From positions 1 through 19,542 of the forward strand of contig JAGWUG010000001.1 in the NCBI GenBank assembly GCA_028868555.1: a stretch of DNA of 19,542 bases, in the 5' to 3' direction. Shown one piece after another: positions 1 to 9,079 of this stretch. The stretch comes from Actinomycetales bacterium (lineage in GTDB: Bacteria > Actinomycetota > Actinomycetes > Actinomycetales > Microbacteriaceae). How positions within the stretch are numbered: the first letter of the stretch is position 1; each line of letters opens with the position of its first letter. The translations under genes were made by a program, and so were the position numbers. The notes beneath the pieces are model-generated. The model was not told the DNA's origin. It did not search any database and was given only the letters and a program-made list of their open reading frames with translations.

Positions 1-132
1 ATCCGCGGCATGCTGCCAAAGAACACCCTCGGCCGCGACCAGCTGTCGAAGCTGAAGGTCTACGCAGGTCCTTCGCACCCACACGCTGCACAGCAGCCAA
101 AGCCCTTCATCATCGACCAGGTAGCCCAGTAG
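1..132 (+). CDS. rplM: 50S ribosomal protein L13, C-terminal part
   Basis: This is the 43-residue carboxy end of a gene that begins upstream of the window. It is open from base 1 and stops with TAG at 130-132. The visible protein has [11 protein letters not shown], then [19 protein letters not shown], which is the typical tail of bacterial L13, a protein that assembles early on 23S rRNA in the large subunit. It is followed after 30 bases by rpsI, the near-universal L13-S9 operon partner, which supports the call independently. The last residues ([10 protein letters not shown]) extend slightly past the E. coli form, as in other actinobacteria. Only the end is visible, so length and start cannot be judged. 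Confidence 0.95.
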   Translation: MRGMLPKNTLGRDQLSKLKVYAGPSHPHAAQQPKPFIIDQVAQ

Positions 133-162
133 TAACTGGCTCACTAAAACAAGGACATTTTC

Positions 163-654
163 GTGGCTAAGAACGAAGCAGCAGCAGTAGAGGTAGCTCC
201 AGAGAGCTACACCACCGAGACCCCAGCAGCTAAGGCACCTGCCAAGGCAGCTCGCCCAGCACTTACCGTTCCTGGCGCCGGCACTGGCCGTCGCAAGGAG
301 GCAGTTGCCCGTGTTCGCCTGGTTCCAGGCACCGGTGCAATCAAGGTAAACGGCCGCACCCTCGAGGACTACTTCCCAAACAAGCTGCACCAGCAGCTCG
401 TTACCGACCCATTCAAGGTTCTTGAACTCGGTGGCTCGTACGACGTAATCGCCCGCATTGCTGGTGGTGGCGTTGCAGGTCAGGCCGGCGCACTTCGCCT
501 CGGCATCGCCCGTGCTCTGAACGAGATCGACCGCGACAACAACCGTCCAGCTCTGAAGAAGGCTGGCTTCCTGAGCCGCGACGCTCGCGTCATCGAGCGC
601 AAGAAGGCCGGTCTCAAGAAGGCACGTAAGGCTTCGCAGTACAGCAAGCGCTAA
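163..654 (+). CDS. rpsI: 30S ribosomal protein S9
   Basis: S9 is a small-subunit protein whose C-terminal tail reaches the P-site tRNA. The protein is 163 residues, starts with GTG and has an AAGGA Shine-Dalgarno at 151-155. Residues 1 to about 40 are an Ala/Pro/Glu-rich extension absent from the roughly 130-residue E. coli protein; comparable extensions are known in actinobacterial S9. The S9 core starts at [14 protein letters not shown] (about residues 40-53). It continues through [19 protein letters not shown] and ends with the canonical [12 protein letters not shown], where the terminal Lys-Arg contacts tRNA. It is co-transcribed with rplM, 30 bases upstream. Codon choice is strongly biased (GCA, CCA, GTA, CGC), as expected for a highly expressed gene. 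Confidence 0.98.
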   Translation: MAKNEAAAVEVAPESYTTETPAAKAPAKAARPALTVPGAGTGRRKEAVARVRLVPGTGAIKVNGRTLEDYFPNKLHQQLVTDPFKVLELGGSYDVIARIAGGGVAGQAGALRLGIARALNEIDRDNNRPALKKAGFLSRDARVIERKKAGLKKARKASQYSKR

Positions 655-681
655 ACCGCTGCTTTACAGCTGGCTTCAAGC

Positions 682-2025
682 ATGGCTCGCCTATTTGGCA
701 CCGATGGTGTGCGTGGACTCGCCAACCGTGATCTAACGGTTGAGACCTCGCTCCTGCTGGCTCAGTCAGCAGCCATCGTGCTGGGCGAAGCCGCCCGCCA
801 GGCGGGAAACAAGCCAAAGGCCGTAATTGGCCGCGACCCCCGAATCTCGGGCGAGTTCATCAGTGCAGCAGTAGCTGCCGGACTCGCGAGTTCGGGGGTT
901 GACGTTTTTGACGCCGGAGTGCTTCCAACCCCGGCAACTGCGTTCCTCACCGCCGACCTAGACGCCGACTTCGGCGTGATGATCTCGGCCAGTCACAACC
1001 CGGCAGCCGACAACGGCATCAAGTTCTTCGCTCGCGGCGGCCACAAGCTGGCAGACGCAGTGGAGGACAAGATTGAGGCCGGCATGGCCGTCGAGAAGCT
1101 TGCCCCACTGGGTGGCGAGGTTGGTCACATTCACCGCTTCGCCGATGCAGAAGACCGCTACCTGGTTCACCTGCTGAAGTCGCTACCTAACCGCCTCGAC
1201 GGAATCCACGTGGTTCTCGACTGCGCCCACGGTGCCGCTAGCGCGGTTTCGCCTGAGGTCTTCCGCGATGCTGGAGCCACCGTCACCGTGATCGGTGCTG
1301 AGCCAGACGGCGTAAACATCAACCTCGGCGTCGGTTCCACCCACCTGAGTTCGCTTCAGGCCAAGGTCCTTGAACTAGGCGCCGATGTTGGAATCGCCCA
1401 CGACGGCGACGCCGACCGCTGCCTGGCCGTGGACCACACCGGAGCCATCATCGACGGCGACCAGATCATGGCAATCCTGGCACTCAGCGCCAAGAGCCGT
1501 GGCCAGCTCGCCCGCAACACCCTGGTGGCAACCGTCATGAGCAACCTGGGTCTCAAGGTGGCCATGCGCGAGGCGGGCATCGAAGTTTTGGAGACCAAGG
1601 TGGGCGACCGCTACGTTCTCGAGGAAATGCGTGCCGGCGGCTACAGCCTTGGTGGCGAGCAGTCCGGCCACATCATCTTTAGCAAGTACGCCACCACCGG
1701 TGACGGCGTCCTGACCGGTCTGCAGTTGCTGGCCGAAATGAAGCGCACCGGCAAGACCCTGCGCGAACTGGCATCGGTGATGCAGATCTTCCCTCAGCTG
1801 CTGGTAAACGTGCCAGGCGTGGACAAGACCCGCGTGCACGATGAAGAGATTCAGGCGCTGGTGGCTCAGGCAGAAGCCGAGCTTGCCGGAACTGGCCGTG
1901 TCCTGCTGCGAGCTTCGGGTACCGAACCGCTGGTTCGCGTGATGGTTGAGGCCGCCGACGAGGGCACCGCCCAGAGCTGGGCCAACCGCATCGCCGTGCT
2001 GGTTGAGCAGAGACTTTCTCTTTAA
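682..2025 (+). CDS. glmM: phosphoglucosamine mutase
   Basis: GlmM converts glucosamine-6-phosphate to glucosamine-1-phosphate in the cytoplasm, on the route to UDP-GlcNAc and peptidoglycan. The 447-residue protein has the four landmarks of the alpha-D-phosphohexomutase family. These are the phosphoserine loop ISASHNP (residues 101-107, catalytic Ser104), the Mg-binding DGDADR (241-246), the sugar-specificity loop GEQSGH (325-330) and the phosphate-binding RASGTEP (410-416). The N-terminus [12 protein letters not shown] is diagnostic of GlmM. It starts 27 bases after rpsI with no convincing Shine-Dalgarno, so it is probably translated from the ribosomal-protein transcript. Its stop overlaps the stop of coaA, which runs in the opposite direction, by about 3 bases. 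glmS, the preceding enzyme of the same pathway, lies just beyond coaA. Confidence 0.98.
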   Translation: MARLFGTDGVRGLANRDLTVETSLLLAQSAAIVLGEAARQAGNKPKAVIGRDPRISGEFISAAVAAGLASSGVDVFDAGVLPTPATAFLTADLDADFGVMISASHNPAADNGIKFFARGGHKLADAVEDKIEAGMAVEKLAPLGGEVGHIHRFADAEDRYLVHLLKSLPNRLDGIHVVLDCAHGAASAVSPEVFRDAGATVTVIGAEPDGVNINLGVGSTHLSSLQAKVLELGADVGIAHDGDADRCLAVDHTGAIIDGDQIMAILALSAKSRGQLARNTLVATVMSNLGLKVAMREAGIEVLETKVGDRYVLEEMRAGGYSLGGEQSGHIIFSKYATTGDGVLTGLQLLAEMKRTGKTLRELASVMQIFPQLLVNVPGVDKTRVHDEEIQALVAQAEAELAGTGRVLLRASGTEPLVRVMVEAADEGTAQSWANRIAVLVEQRLSL

Positions 2026-2963
2026 ATCTTTCTGAGCAAGACCGAGTCGACTCGGTGCTTGGCGCCCTTTTTCAAAACCAGAGTGGCCCGCGAGCGGGTG
2101 GGCAGAATGTTGTCCACTAGGTTTGGCAGGTTGATGGTGTCCCAGATCTCGTTGGCGCGTGCCAGCGCGACCTCGTAGGCAACCTGCGAGTAGCGGTGGA
2201 AGTAGCTGGCCGGGTTGGTGAAGGCAGATTCGCGCAGCTTCTCAAAGCGTGCCAGGAACCACTCCTTCACATCCTTGGTTTCGGCATCCACGTAAATCTT
2301 GAAGTCAAAGTAGTCGCTCAGCGCAACGGTCTGACCCGGCCCCGGCTGCTGCAGCACGTTCAGGCCCTCAACAATCAGCACATCGGGGGAGTTCACCACG
2401 GCACGCTCACCCGTAACAATGTCATAGGACAGGTGGCTGTAAACCGGCGCGCTCACCGATGCCTGACCGCTCTTTACGTCGGAAACAAACTTAAGCAGTG
2501 CCTGGCGGTCATAGCTCTCCGGGAAGCCCTTGCGGTGCATGATGCCGCGGGCCTCGAGCTCTGCGTTTGGGAAAAGGAAGCCATCGGTGGTGATGAGCGC
2601 CACGTTCGGGGTGCCCTCCCAGCGCTTCAGCATCTCCAACAAAAGGCGGCTCACTGTGCTCTTGCCAACCGCAACCGAACCAGCCACACCGATGATGAAA
2701 GGCGTGCGACCCGCGCGCTCACCCAGGAACTGGCTGGTGGCGGAATGAAGCTTCTGGTGCTCGGCAACATAGAGGTTTAGCAGGCGGCTGAGCGGCAGGT
2801 AAACCTCGCGAACCTCATCCAAATCTAGGAAGTCGCCTAGGCCTCGGATCTGGGAAATCTCGCTGTCGGTGAGCGGGGCCTCCGATGCGTTCCCGAGGGC
2901 TGCCCAGTCGGAGCGGGAGATTTCTATGAAGGGGCTAATAACCCCACCGCTGCCTATGCTCAT
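2022..2963 (-). CDS. coaA: type I pantothenate kinase
   Basis: CoaA phosphorylates pantothenate with ATP, the first and usually rate-limiting step of coenzyme A synthesis. The 313-residue protein matches the family length. It shows a Walker A loop GSVAVGKS (residues 95-102), TTDGF (125-129), the substrate-site segment RKGFPESYD (about 144-152), HLSYDIV (178-183) and IVEGLNVLQ (197-205). All are characteristic of the bacterial type I enzyme rather than the type III (CoaX) enzyme. ATG at 2963 is the first start that keeps the whole N-terminal region. Only 30 bases separate it from divergent glmS, so the two share a very compact promoter region. It is convergent with glmM, with overlapping stops and no terminator between them. 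acpS downstream uses CoA as substrate, a loose functional link. Confidence 0.97.
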   Translation of the reverse strand: MSIGSGGVISPFIEISRSDWAALGNASEAPLTDSEISQIRGLGDFLDLDEVREVYLPLSRLLNLYVAEHQKLHSATSQFLGERAGRTPFIIGVAGSVAVGKSTVSRLLLEMLKRWEGTPNVALITTDGFLFPNAELEARGIMHRKGFPESYDRQALLKFVSDVKSGQASVSAPVYSHLSYDIVTGERAVVNSPDVLIVEGLNVLQQPGPGQTVALSDYFDFKIYVDAETKDVKEWFLARFEKLRESAFTNPASYFHRYSQVAYEVALARANEIWDTINLPNLVDNILPTRSRATLVLKKGAKHRVDSVLLRKI

Positions 2964-2980
2964 AACCAGTAATTCTGCCG

Positions 2981-2986
2981 TAAATT
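2981..2986 (+). promoter_or_regulatory. probable -10 box of a leaderless glmS promoter
   Basis: TAAATT lies 7 bases upstream of the glmS ATG (2994), the spacing at which transcription would begin at or next to the start codon. No Shine-Dalgarno is present and the whole intergenic gap to coaA is 30 bases. Leaderless mRNAs are common in actinobacteria. No good -35 is visible. This is an inference from spacing only. Confidence 0.5.
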
Positions 2987-2993
2987 AGTCCTT

Positions 2994-4847
2994 ATGTGCG
3001 GCATCGTTGGCTATGTAGGCCCAAAGGAAACCCTGGACGTCCTACTCGGGGGCCTGAAGCGCCTCGAATATCGTGGTTACGACTCCGCGGGCGTCTCGGT
3101 CATTAGTGAACTGGGCCTCGAGACCCGCAAGAAAGCCGGCAAGCTGACCAACCTGGTCAACGAGATTGCCGAGCACCCTATGCGCCCAAGCCACATCGGC
3201 ATCGGCCACACTCGCTGGGCAACTCACGGCGCGCCAACTGACGGCAACGCCCACCCTCACCTTGGCGGACCAACCCAGAAGCTTTCGCTCATCCACAACG
3301 GAATCATCGAGAACTTTGCCGAGCTCAAGGCCGAGCTCCTGGCCGAAGGCACCAAGTTTGCCTCCGAGACCGACTCCGAGGTTGCCGCTCACCTGATTGC
3401 GCGCGAGTACGCATCGGTGGGAGACCTGCCAACCGCTTTCGCCAACGTGGTGAACCGCCTGCACGGCGCCTTCACCCTGCTGGTGGTTCACGTGGACCAG
3501 CCAGACGTTGTCATGGCCGCCCGCCGTAACGCCCCACTGGTGATTGGTTTGGGCGATGGCGAGAACTTCCTGGGTTCCGACGTTGCCGCGTTCGTGGAGC
3601 ACACCAAGCGGGCCATCAGCGTTGGTCAGGACCAGATTGTGATTCTTCGCGCCAACTCGGTTGAGGTGCGCGGCTTTGATGGAACTCCTGCCACTCCGGA
3701 GGAGTTCACCGTGGACTGGGATGCCAGCGCCGCCAGCAAGGGTGGTTGGCCTTCGTTCATGGACAAGGAAATCCACGACCAGCCACAGGCAGTGGGCGAC
3801 ACCCTCATGGGCCGCATCGATGCCGATGGCGTGGTGCAGCTTTCCGAGGTTGAGAGCCTGGGCGTTGACTGGGTCAACAACATCGACCGCCTGGTCTTCG
3901 TTGCCTGCGGTACCGCCAGCTACGCGGGCGACGTTGCCAAGTACGCGGTTGAGAAGTGGTCCCGCATCCCAACCTCCGTTGAGCTGAGCCACGAGTTCCG
4001 CTACCGCGACCCAATCATCACCGACCGCACTCTGGTGGTTGCCATCAGCCAGAGCGGCGAGACCATGGACACCCTCATGGCCACCCGCTACGCCAAGGAA
4101 GCCGGCGCCAAGGTGTTGGCAATCTGCAACACCCAGGGCGCCACCCTGGCTCGCGAGTCCGACGCAGTGATTTACACCCACGCCGGTCCAGAGGTTGCAG
4201 TGGCATCCACCAAGGCCCTCACCGCTCAGATCACCGCGGGCTACCTGCTCGGCCTCCTGCTGGCTCAGCTGCGCAACAGTATGCCAGCCACAGCCCGTCA
4301 GGCACTCGGTCAGGAACTGCTCAAGATGCCGGCACGCGTTCAGCAGGTCATTGACGGCCTGGCTCAGCCTCGTCAGCTTGGTAAAGACTTCGCCGATGCC
4401 AAGAGCGTGCTGTTCCTGGGCCGCAATGTTGGCTTCCCAATCGCCATGGAGGGTGCGCTCAAGCTCAAGGAGCTGGCCTACATCCACGCCGAGGGCTTCG
4501 CCGCAGGTGAGCTCAAGCACGGCCCAATCGCTCTGATCGACGAGGGCCAGCCGGTAATCGTCATTGTGCCTAGCCCCCGCGAGGCAGACACCCTGCACCC
4601 GAAGGTCATCAGCAACATCCAGGAAATCCGCGCCCGCGGAGCCAAGGTGATTGCGGTTGCCGAGGAGGGCGACGCCATCGTTGGCGACTACGCCGAGCAC
4701 GTGATTTTCACCCCGCAGTGCCAGAGCATCTTCAGCCCAATCCTCTCGGTGATTCCGCTGCAGGCCTTCGCCATGGAGCTGGCAACCGCCAAGGGCCTCG
4801 ACGTGGACCAGCCGCGCAACCTGGCCAAGTCGGTAACCGTAGAGTAG
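2994..4847 (+). CDS. glmS: glutamine-fructose-6-phosphate aminotransferase (isomerizing)
   Basis: GlmS makes glucosamine-6-phosphate from fructose-6-phosphate and glutamine, the committed step to UDP-GlcNAc. The protein has 617 residues (E. coli 609). It begins MCGIVGYVGP, so Cys2 becomes the N-terminal nucleophile after methionine removal. The class II glutaminase domain carries YRGYDSAG (26-33) and HTRWATHG (72-79). After the linker with MDKEIHDQP come two SIS sugar-isomerase domains, with ACGTASYAG near 303 and SQSGETMDT near 352. The C-terminus DQPRNLAKSVTVE is the canonical tail that closes the sugar site. No glmS ribozyme could precede it, since only 30 bases separate it from coaA. It heads the run acpS-alr-tsaE-tsaB-rimI/tsaD, with 2 bases to acpS. 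Confidence 0.98.
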   Translation: MCGIVGYVGPKETLDVLLGGLKRLEYRGYDSAGVSVISELGLETRKKAGKLTNLVNEIAEHPMRPSHIGIGHTRWATHGAPTDGNAHPHLGGPTQKLSLIHNGIIENFAELKAELLAEGTKFASETDSEVAAHLIAREYASVGDLPTAFANVVNRLHGAFTLLVVHVDQPDVVMAARRNAPLVIGLGDGENFLGSDVAAFVEHTKRAISVGQDQIVILRANSVEVRGFDGTPATPEEFTVDWDASAASKGGWPSFMDKEIHDQPQAVGDTLMGRIDADGVVQLSEVESLGVDWVNNIDRLVFVACGTASYAGDVAKYAVEKWSRIPTSVELSHEFRYRDPIITDRTLVVAISQSGETMDTLMATRYAKEAGAKVLAICNTQGATLARESDAVIYTHAGPEVAVASTKALTAQITAGYLLGLLLAQLRNSMPATARQALGQELLKMPARVQQVIDGLAQPRQLGKDFADAKSVLFLGRNVGFPIAMEGALKLKELAYIHAEGFAAGELKHGPIALIDEGQPVIVIVPSPREADTLHPKVISNIQEIRARGAKVIAVAEEGDAIVGDYAEHVIFTPQCQSIFSPILSVIPLQAFAMELATAKGLDVDQPRNLAKSVTVE

Positions 4848-4849
4848 CC

Positions 4850-5227
4850 ATGATCCTGGGCATCGGAGTTGATCTGGTGGACCTAGCGCGCTTCGAACAG
4901 CACATTCTGGAAAATCCGCGCCTGGCCGAGCGCCTGTTTCACCCGGTGGAGCAGCACTACGAGATGCGCCAGCTGGCCGGCAGTTTTGCGGCCAAGGAAG
5001 CACTGGTCAAGGCCCTCGGTGGTCCGGACGGACTGACCTGGGTTGAGTTAAAGGTCACCCGGGACAATGCCGGCAAGCCCTGGCTGGACGCCGAGGGTGC
5101 CAGCGCCGACCGCCTGCGCGAGGCCGGGGTGGATAAACTTCACCTGAGCATCAGCCACGACGGCGGAATGCTCACGGCCTACGTTATTGCCGAGAGCTTA
5201 GACGCGAAGGGAGGCACCGATGCGTGA
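4850..5227 (+). CDS. acpS: holo-[acyl-carrier-protein] synthase
   Basis: AcpS transfers 4'-phosphopantetheine from CoA to the serine of acyl carrier protein. The start chosen is ATG 4850, 2 bases after the glmS stop. It yields MILGIGVDLVDLARF, with the invariant Asp8 at the expected distance from the N-terminus; the open frame further upstream lies inside glmS and is not coding. The product is 125 residues, normal for the AcpS family. Visible motifs are FHPVEQHY (a variant of F(T/S)xxE), SFAAKEALVKALG (45-57, metal ligand Glu50) and LSISHDGGMLTAYVIAE (99-115). The 3' end overlaps the alr start by 8 bases. In Mycobacterium the gene nnr lies between acpS and alr; it is missing here. Confidence 0.95.
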   Translation: MILGIGVDLVDLARFEQHILENPRLAERLFHPVEQHYEMRQLAGSFAAKEALVKALGGPDGLTWVELKVTRDNAGKPWLDAEGASADRLREAGVDKLHLSISHDGGMLTAYVIAESLDAKGGTDA

Positions 5228-6374
5228 ACTCATCATTGACCTAGACGCAATCGTCGCCAACCTGAACCGCATGCGCCAGGTGGCTCCAAACTCCAAGATT
5301 TGCGGCGTGGTCAAGGCCAACGCCTACGGCCACGGAATGATTCCGGTGGCCAAGCGCCTCGAGGCCGAGGGCGTCGACTATCTAGGCGTCGCCGACATCG
5401 ACGAGGCACTCCAGCTTCGCGCCGCCGGAATCCAGGCCCCCATCCTGGCCTGGCTCCACGACTTTGCCGAAGACTTCCACGAGGCGGTTGCCGCCGACAT
5501 CGACCTGGGCATCAGCACCCTGGGTCAGCTGGAGCGAGCCATCGCGGCCGCCAAGCAGGCCGGCAAGCGGGCATCGGTGCACCTGAAGGTGGACACCGGG
5601 CTTAGCCGCAACGGAGTGACCGCGGCACAACTACCGGCGCTGCTCGACCGCGCCATCACCGCTCAGGACGCCGCCGAGATTTCAGTGGTTGGCATGTTCA
5701 GCCACCTGTCGCTAACCAGCCGCGAAGACGACCACGCGCAGATTGCCCGCTTTGAGGCGGCGCTCGCCGAGGCCGCTCATCGGGGCATTCACCCGCAGCT
5801 GCGCCACCTGACCGCATCCGACGGCACCCTCAGCTACCCGCAGGCTCACTACGACATGGTGCGCATCGGTGTGGCTCTCTACGGTCTGAGCCCATACTCC
5901 GATCACGCCTCCAAGGACTACGGCCTGACCCCGGCCATGACCGCAACCGCCAAGGTGGTTCAGGTCAAGCAGGTGCCGGCCGACGAGGGCGTTAGCTACG
6001 GCTACCTGTACCGCACCAAGGCTCCCACCAGCTTGGCGCTCGTGCCAGTTGGCTACGCCGAGGGCCTGCCACGCGTTGCCTCCGGTGCAGCCAAGGTTTG
6101 GGTCAACGGCAGCAGCTACGCCATCGAATCGCGCATTGCCATGGATCAGTTTGTCATTGACGTGGGCGGGGCATCGGTGGCTCCCGGTGACACCGTTGTT
6201 CTTTTTGGTGACCCTGCCAAGGGCTACCCTTCGGCCGACGAGCTAGCCGCCGCAGCCGACACCATCAACTACGAGATTGTGACCCGAATGGGTGGCCGCT
6301 TCACCCGCTGCTATCTGCAGGGCGGCGTGAAACTGACCGCATCCGAAGCCGGAGCGGTGGAGGCCGGCGCGTGA
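5220..6374 (+). CDS. alr: alanine racemase
   Basis: Alr interconverts L- and D-alanine with pyridoxal phosphate, supplying D-Ala for peptidoglycan. The 384-residue protein has the PLP-lysine motif VVKANAYGHG (Lys32), the VDTGLSRNG segment (124-132), GMFSHLS (158-164) and GVSYGYLYR with the catalytic Tyr260 that serves as the second base. PVGYAEGLPR and IAMDQF (307-312) follow in the C-terminal beta domain. The start ATG is inside the end of acpS (8-base overlap) and is preceded by AGGGAGG, a strong Shine-Dalgarno, at about 5208-5214. The 3' end overlaps tsaE by 4 bases (GTGA). The start codon itself lies within one copy of the iterated CACCGATGC 9-mer (5215-5223). Confidence 0.97.
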   Translation: MRELIIDLDAIVANLNRMRQVAPNSKICGVVKANAYGHGMIPVAKRLEAEGVDYLGVADIDEALQLRAAGIQAPILAWLHDFAEDFHEAVAADIDLGISTLGQLERAIAAAKQAGKRASVHLKVDTGLSRNGVTAAQLPALLDRAITAQDAAEISVVGMFSHLSLTSREDDHAQIARFEAALAEAAHRGIHPQLRHLTASDGTLSYPQAHYDMVRIGVALYGLSPYSDHASKDYGLTPAMTATAKVVQVKQVPADEGVSYGYLYRTKAPTSLALVPVGYAEGLPRVASGAAKVWVNGSSYAIESRIAMDQFVIDVGGASVAPGDTVVLFGDPAKGYPSADELAAAADTINYEIVTRMGGRFTRCYLQGGVKLTASEAGAVEAGA

Positions 6375-6829
6375 GCCGCCTGCTCATAGACCGAGAAATC
6401 CCCGACTCCGATGCAATGCACCAGCTGGGGATTGACCTCGCCGCACAGTTGAAAGCGGGGGACGTGGTTGTCCTGACCGGCCCACTCGGCGCCGGCAAGA
6501 CCACTCTTAGTCGCGGCATCGGTGAGGGGCTCAAAGTGGTTGGTACTGTTTCTAGCCCAACCTTTGTGATTGCCAGAACCCACAAGCGCACCGAAGGAGG
6601 GCCAGAGTTGGTTCACGTTGACGCCTACCGACTTGGTTCGCCAGCCGAACTGGATGACCTAGACATTGACTTCAAGAATTCCATCACGCTGATTGAGTGG
6701 GGCCGTGGCTTCACCGATGGCCTTAGCGACTCCTGGCTGGACATCGAGATCGAGCGCGACCACACCGGAGCCAGTGAGGTTCGCAAGATTCGCGTGCTTG
6801 GTGAAGGCCCACGTTGGGAGGCGGCATGA
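6371..6829 (+). CDS. tsaE: tRNA t6A37 biosynthesis ATPase TsaE
   Basis: TsaE is the small P-loop ATPase that works with TsaB and TsaD in transferring the threonylcarbamoyl group to A37 of ANN-decoding tRNAs. The 152-residue protein shows Walker A GPLGAGKT (37-44), SPTFVI (62-67), VDAYRL (83-88) and LIEW (107-110), all family hallmarks. The start is GTG within GTGA, overlapping the stop of alr. The stop overlaps the tsaB start as ATGA. This coupling, and tsaB and tsaD immediately downstream, put three proteins of the same modification complex in one transcript. The residual C-terminal part (about 120-152) is poorly conserved, as usual for the family. Confidence 0.95.
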   Translation: MSRLLIDREIPDSDAMHQLGIDLAAQLKAGDVVVLTGPLGAGKTTLSRGIGEGLKVVGTVSSPTFVIARTHKRTEGGPELVHVDAYRLGSPAELDDLDIDFKNSITLIEWGRGFTDGLSDSWLDIEIERDHTGASEVRKIRVLGEGPRWEAA

Positions 6830-7485
6830 GTTACCTCCTGGCCATTGACACCACTGCCGGAACCGGCGTCGCTCTGCTCAAAGACGGCATGGTCGTCGCC
6901 GAGGTTCAGCAGGATCAGGGCGTGAAGCACGCCGAGCAGATTGGCGACTCGCTCGCTCAGGTTTTTGCCACCACCGGACTGCGCCCGCAGGCGATTGATC
7001 TGGTTGCGGTAGGCCGCGGACCGGCACTTTTCACAGGCCTCCGCGTTGGCATTGCCGCCGGAATCATGTTTGCCGAGGCTGCTGGTGCGCAGCTCTGCGG
7101 AGTGGTCAGCCACGACGCCATTGCCCTCAGTCTCTATACCTCAGACGGCAACCTGCCTGAGCACCCGCTCTTCATCCACACCGATGCCCGCCGCGGCGAG
7201 GTCTACTGGGCACTCTACGGAGGGCTGGATTCCAACCACCTGCCAATCGTGCTTGCCGGCCCATCGGTGGGTAAATACGAAGATGTGGTTGCAGCGCTTA
7301 CCGCCGAACACGGCGAGCTTACCGACCGCACCGGAGGCGCGACAGCAGCCTGGGTGGCCCGCCTTGCCGAACTGCAGTTGGCTGCCGGCGCCACCAACCC
7401 GGATGTGAGCGCCCTCTACCTGCGCGCGCCGGACGCAACCCAACCCAAGCCAAACCAGTTGTTTGGAAAGCGGGTGAGCGGCTAA
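6826..7485 (+). CDS. tsaB: tRNA t6A37 biosynthesis dimerization subunit TsaB
   Basis: TsaB is a catalytically inactive ASKHA-fold protein that heterodimerises with TsaD. ATG 6826 is chosen over an in-frame TTG at 6814. It follows the Shine-Dalgarno GGGAGG (6816-6821) at 4 bases, overlaps the tsaE stop in ATGA, and gives the family N-terminus [17 protein letters not shown]. The product is 219 residues. [14 protein letters not shown] (62-75) is the TsaB signature, with A in place of the usual G at one position. The C-terminal half (about 120-219) is weakly conserved, again typical. It overlaps the next gene by one base (TAATG). The partner TsaD is downstream, as the second half of a fusion. Confidence 0.94.
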   Translation: MSYLLAIDTTAGTGVALLKDGMVVAEVQQDQGVKHAEQIGDSLAQVFATTGLRPQAIDLVAVGRGPALFTGLRVGIAAGIMFAEAAGAQLCGVVSHDAIALSLYTSDGNLPEHPLFIHTDARRGEVYWALYGGLDSNHLPIVLAGPSVGKYEDVVAALTAEHGELTDRTGGATAAWVARLAELQLAAGATNPDVSALYLRAPDATQPKPNQLFGKRVSG

Positions 7486-9011
7486 TGCCTCAGTTCACCA
7501 TTCGTAAGGCCGGCCTGGCAGACCTTCCAGCAATCATGCAGCTTGAGCAGGCTTCATTCCCCACCGATGCCTGGAGCGAAGCCTCCATGCGAGACGAGCT
7601 AGTTTCGCCGCACACCGAATACGTGCTGCTGGTGCGCCTGACGCCGGGAAGTGCCGGCTACGAGGTGTTCGGCTACGCGGGTCTGAGCAAACTTTCCGGC
7701 AGCGAGCAGAGCGACGTTCAGACCGTGGCGATTGCAGACTCGGTCCGAGGCAAGGGCTACGGCCGCCGCCTCATGGAGCACTTGATTCAACTGGCTCGCC
7801 GCAAGCACGCCCGACAGCTCTTCCTAGAGGTTCGAGCCGACAACCCGGTAGCGCACGGGCTCTATGTCTCGCTGGGTTTCACCGAGATTGACCGCCGCAA
7901 GGGCTACTACCAGCCGGATGGCGTGGACGCCATTGTGATGTGCCTGGAGCTACCGGCCGAGGCGCTCCCAGAACCGATCGTGCTCGGCATCGAGTCGTCT
8001 TGCGACGAAACCGGTGTGGGCATCGTGCGCGGCGGCACCCTGCTGGCCAACGTGATTTCCTCTTCGATGGATCTGCACGCCCGCTTTGGTGGCGTGGTGC
8101 CCGAGGTGGCCGCTCGCGCCCACCTGGAGGCGCTCCAGCCAACTCTGCGTCAGGCGCTCGCCGAGGCCAAGATCACACTCGACGAAGTTGATGCCATTGC
8201 GGTTGCCAACGGCCCCGGTCTAGCGGGCGCGCTTATGGTTGGGGTTGGAGCCGCCAAGGCTCTGTCTGTCGGTCTGGGAAAGCCGATCTATGCCGTGAAC
8301 CACCTGGTTGGTCACGTGGGCGCCGACGTCCTGGAACGCGGTCAGGTTGAAGTTCCGACCATTGCGCTTCTGGTGTCCGGTGGGCACACCTCGCTCCTGT
8401 TGGTGCGCGACATCCTCGATGACGTGGAGCTCCTGGGCGAGACCATCGACGATGCCGCCGGCGAGGCCTTCGACAAGGTGGCCCGCGTTCTAGGCCTCAA
8501 GTACCCGGGCGGACCTGAGATCGATAGGGCTGCATCGGAGGGGGACCCGAACGCCATTCGCTTCCCACGCGGACTCACCCTGCCAAAGGACATGGAGAAG
8601 CACCGCTACGACTTCTCGTTCTCCGGACTTAAGACCGCGGTTGCCCGCTGGGTTGAGGTCAAGGTAGACGCCGACGAGGAGTTCTCGATTCCTGACGTTG
8701 CCGCCAGTTTCCGCGAGGCCGTGGTTGACGTGTTAGTGACCAAGGCCGTCAACGCCTGCCTCGACCACAAGGTTCCGCGCCTGCTGCTCGGCGGTGGAGT
8801 GGTGGCAAACCGTCGACTTCGCGAGGTGGCCGCCGAGCGCTGCGCCAAGCACGGCATCGAGCTGCGCATCCCGGCCTTCAGCCTCTGCACCGACAACGGA
8901 GCGATGATTGCTGCCCTGGGTGCACAGCTGGTGATGGCCGGCCGTGCGCCAAGCGACCTGGGATTCGGTGCCGACAGCACCCTGCCGGTGACCACGGTTC
9001 AGACCGTTTAG
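7485..9011 (+). CDS. tsaD: RimI-TsaD fusion: ribosomal S18 alanine N-acetyltransferase / tRNA t6A threonylcarbamoyltransferase
   Basis: A single 508-residue frame joins two enzymes. Residues 1 to about 157 are a GNAT acetyltransferase of RimI type, with the acetyl-CoA loop [12 protein letters not shown] (87-98), [20 protein letters not shown] (113-132) and the RimI-like ending [18 protein letters not shown]. After a linker of about 10 residues ([10 protein letters not shown]) comes a complete Tsa[11 protein letters not shown] (168-177), [13 protein letters not shown] (201-213), the metal-binding HLVGH (His273, His277), SGGHTSLL (298-305), [10 protein letters not shown] (322-331) and CTDNGAMIA (468-476) with the third metal ligand Asp470. 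RimI acetylates Ala1 of S18; TsaD performs the threonylcarbamoyl transfer. In Mycobacterium rimI and gcp/tsaD are adjacent separate genes in the same order, so this is a fusion of neighbours. All key residues are present in both halves. Confidence 0.94.
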   Translation: MPQFTIRKAGLADLPAIMQLEQASFPTDAWSEASMRDELVSPHTEYVLLVRLTPGSAGYEVFGYAGLSKLSGSEQSDVQTVAIADSVRGKGYGRRLMEHLIQLARRKHARQLFLEVRADNPVAHGLYVSLGFTEIDRRKGYYQPDGVDAIVMCLELPAEALPEPIVLGIESSCDETGVGIVRGGTLLANVISSSMDLHARFGGVVPEVAARAHLEALQPTLRQALAEAKITLDEVDAIAVANGPGLAGALMVGVGAAKALSVGLGKPIYAVNHLVGHVGADVLERGQVEVPTIALLVSGGHTSLLLVRDILDDVELLGETIDDAAGEAFDKVARVLGLKYPGGPEIDRAASEGDPNAIRFPRGLTLPKDMEKHRYDFSFSGLKTAVARWVEVKVDADEEFSIPDVAASFREAVVDVLVTKAVNACLDHKVPRLLLGGGVVANRRLREVAAERCAKHGIELRIPAFSLCTDNGAMIAALGAQLVMAGRAPSDLGFGADSTLPVTTVQTV

Positions 9012-9079
9012 GTGCTCTCCGGCACTCTCAACAAACTCCCAGATTCCACACAGGTAAAACTCAGCACCACCTGTTTTTC

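Noticed and set aside
2964..2993. glmS ribozyme or riboswitch upstream of glmS
   Set aside because: Only 30 bases separate glmS from coaA, far too short.
4718..4849. Longer acpS start inside glmS
   Set aside because: The extra residues are out-of-frame glmS. AcpS proteins begin right at the MILGIGVD segment.
3042..5003. 653-codon open frame antisense to glmS and acpS
   Set aside because: It lies entirely opposite well-identified genes, has no recognisable domain and a Gly/Val/Leu-rich content typical of the reverse complement of biased codons.
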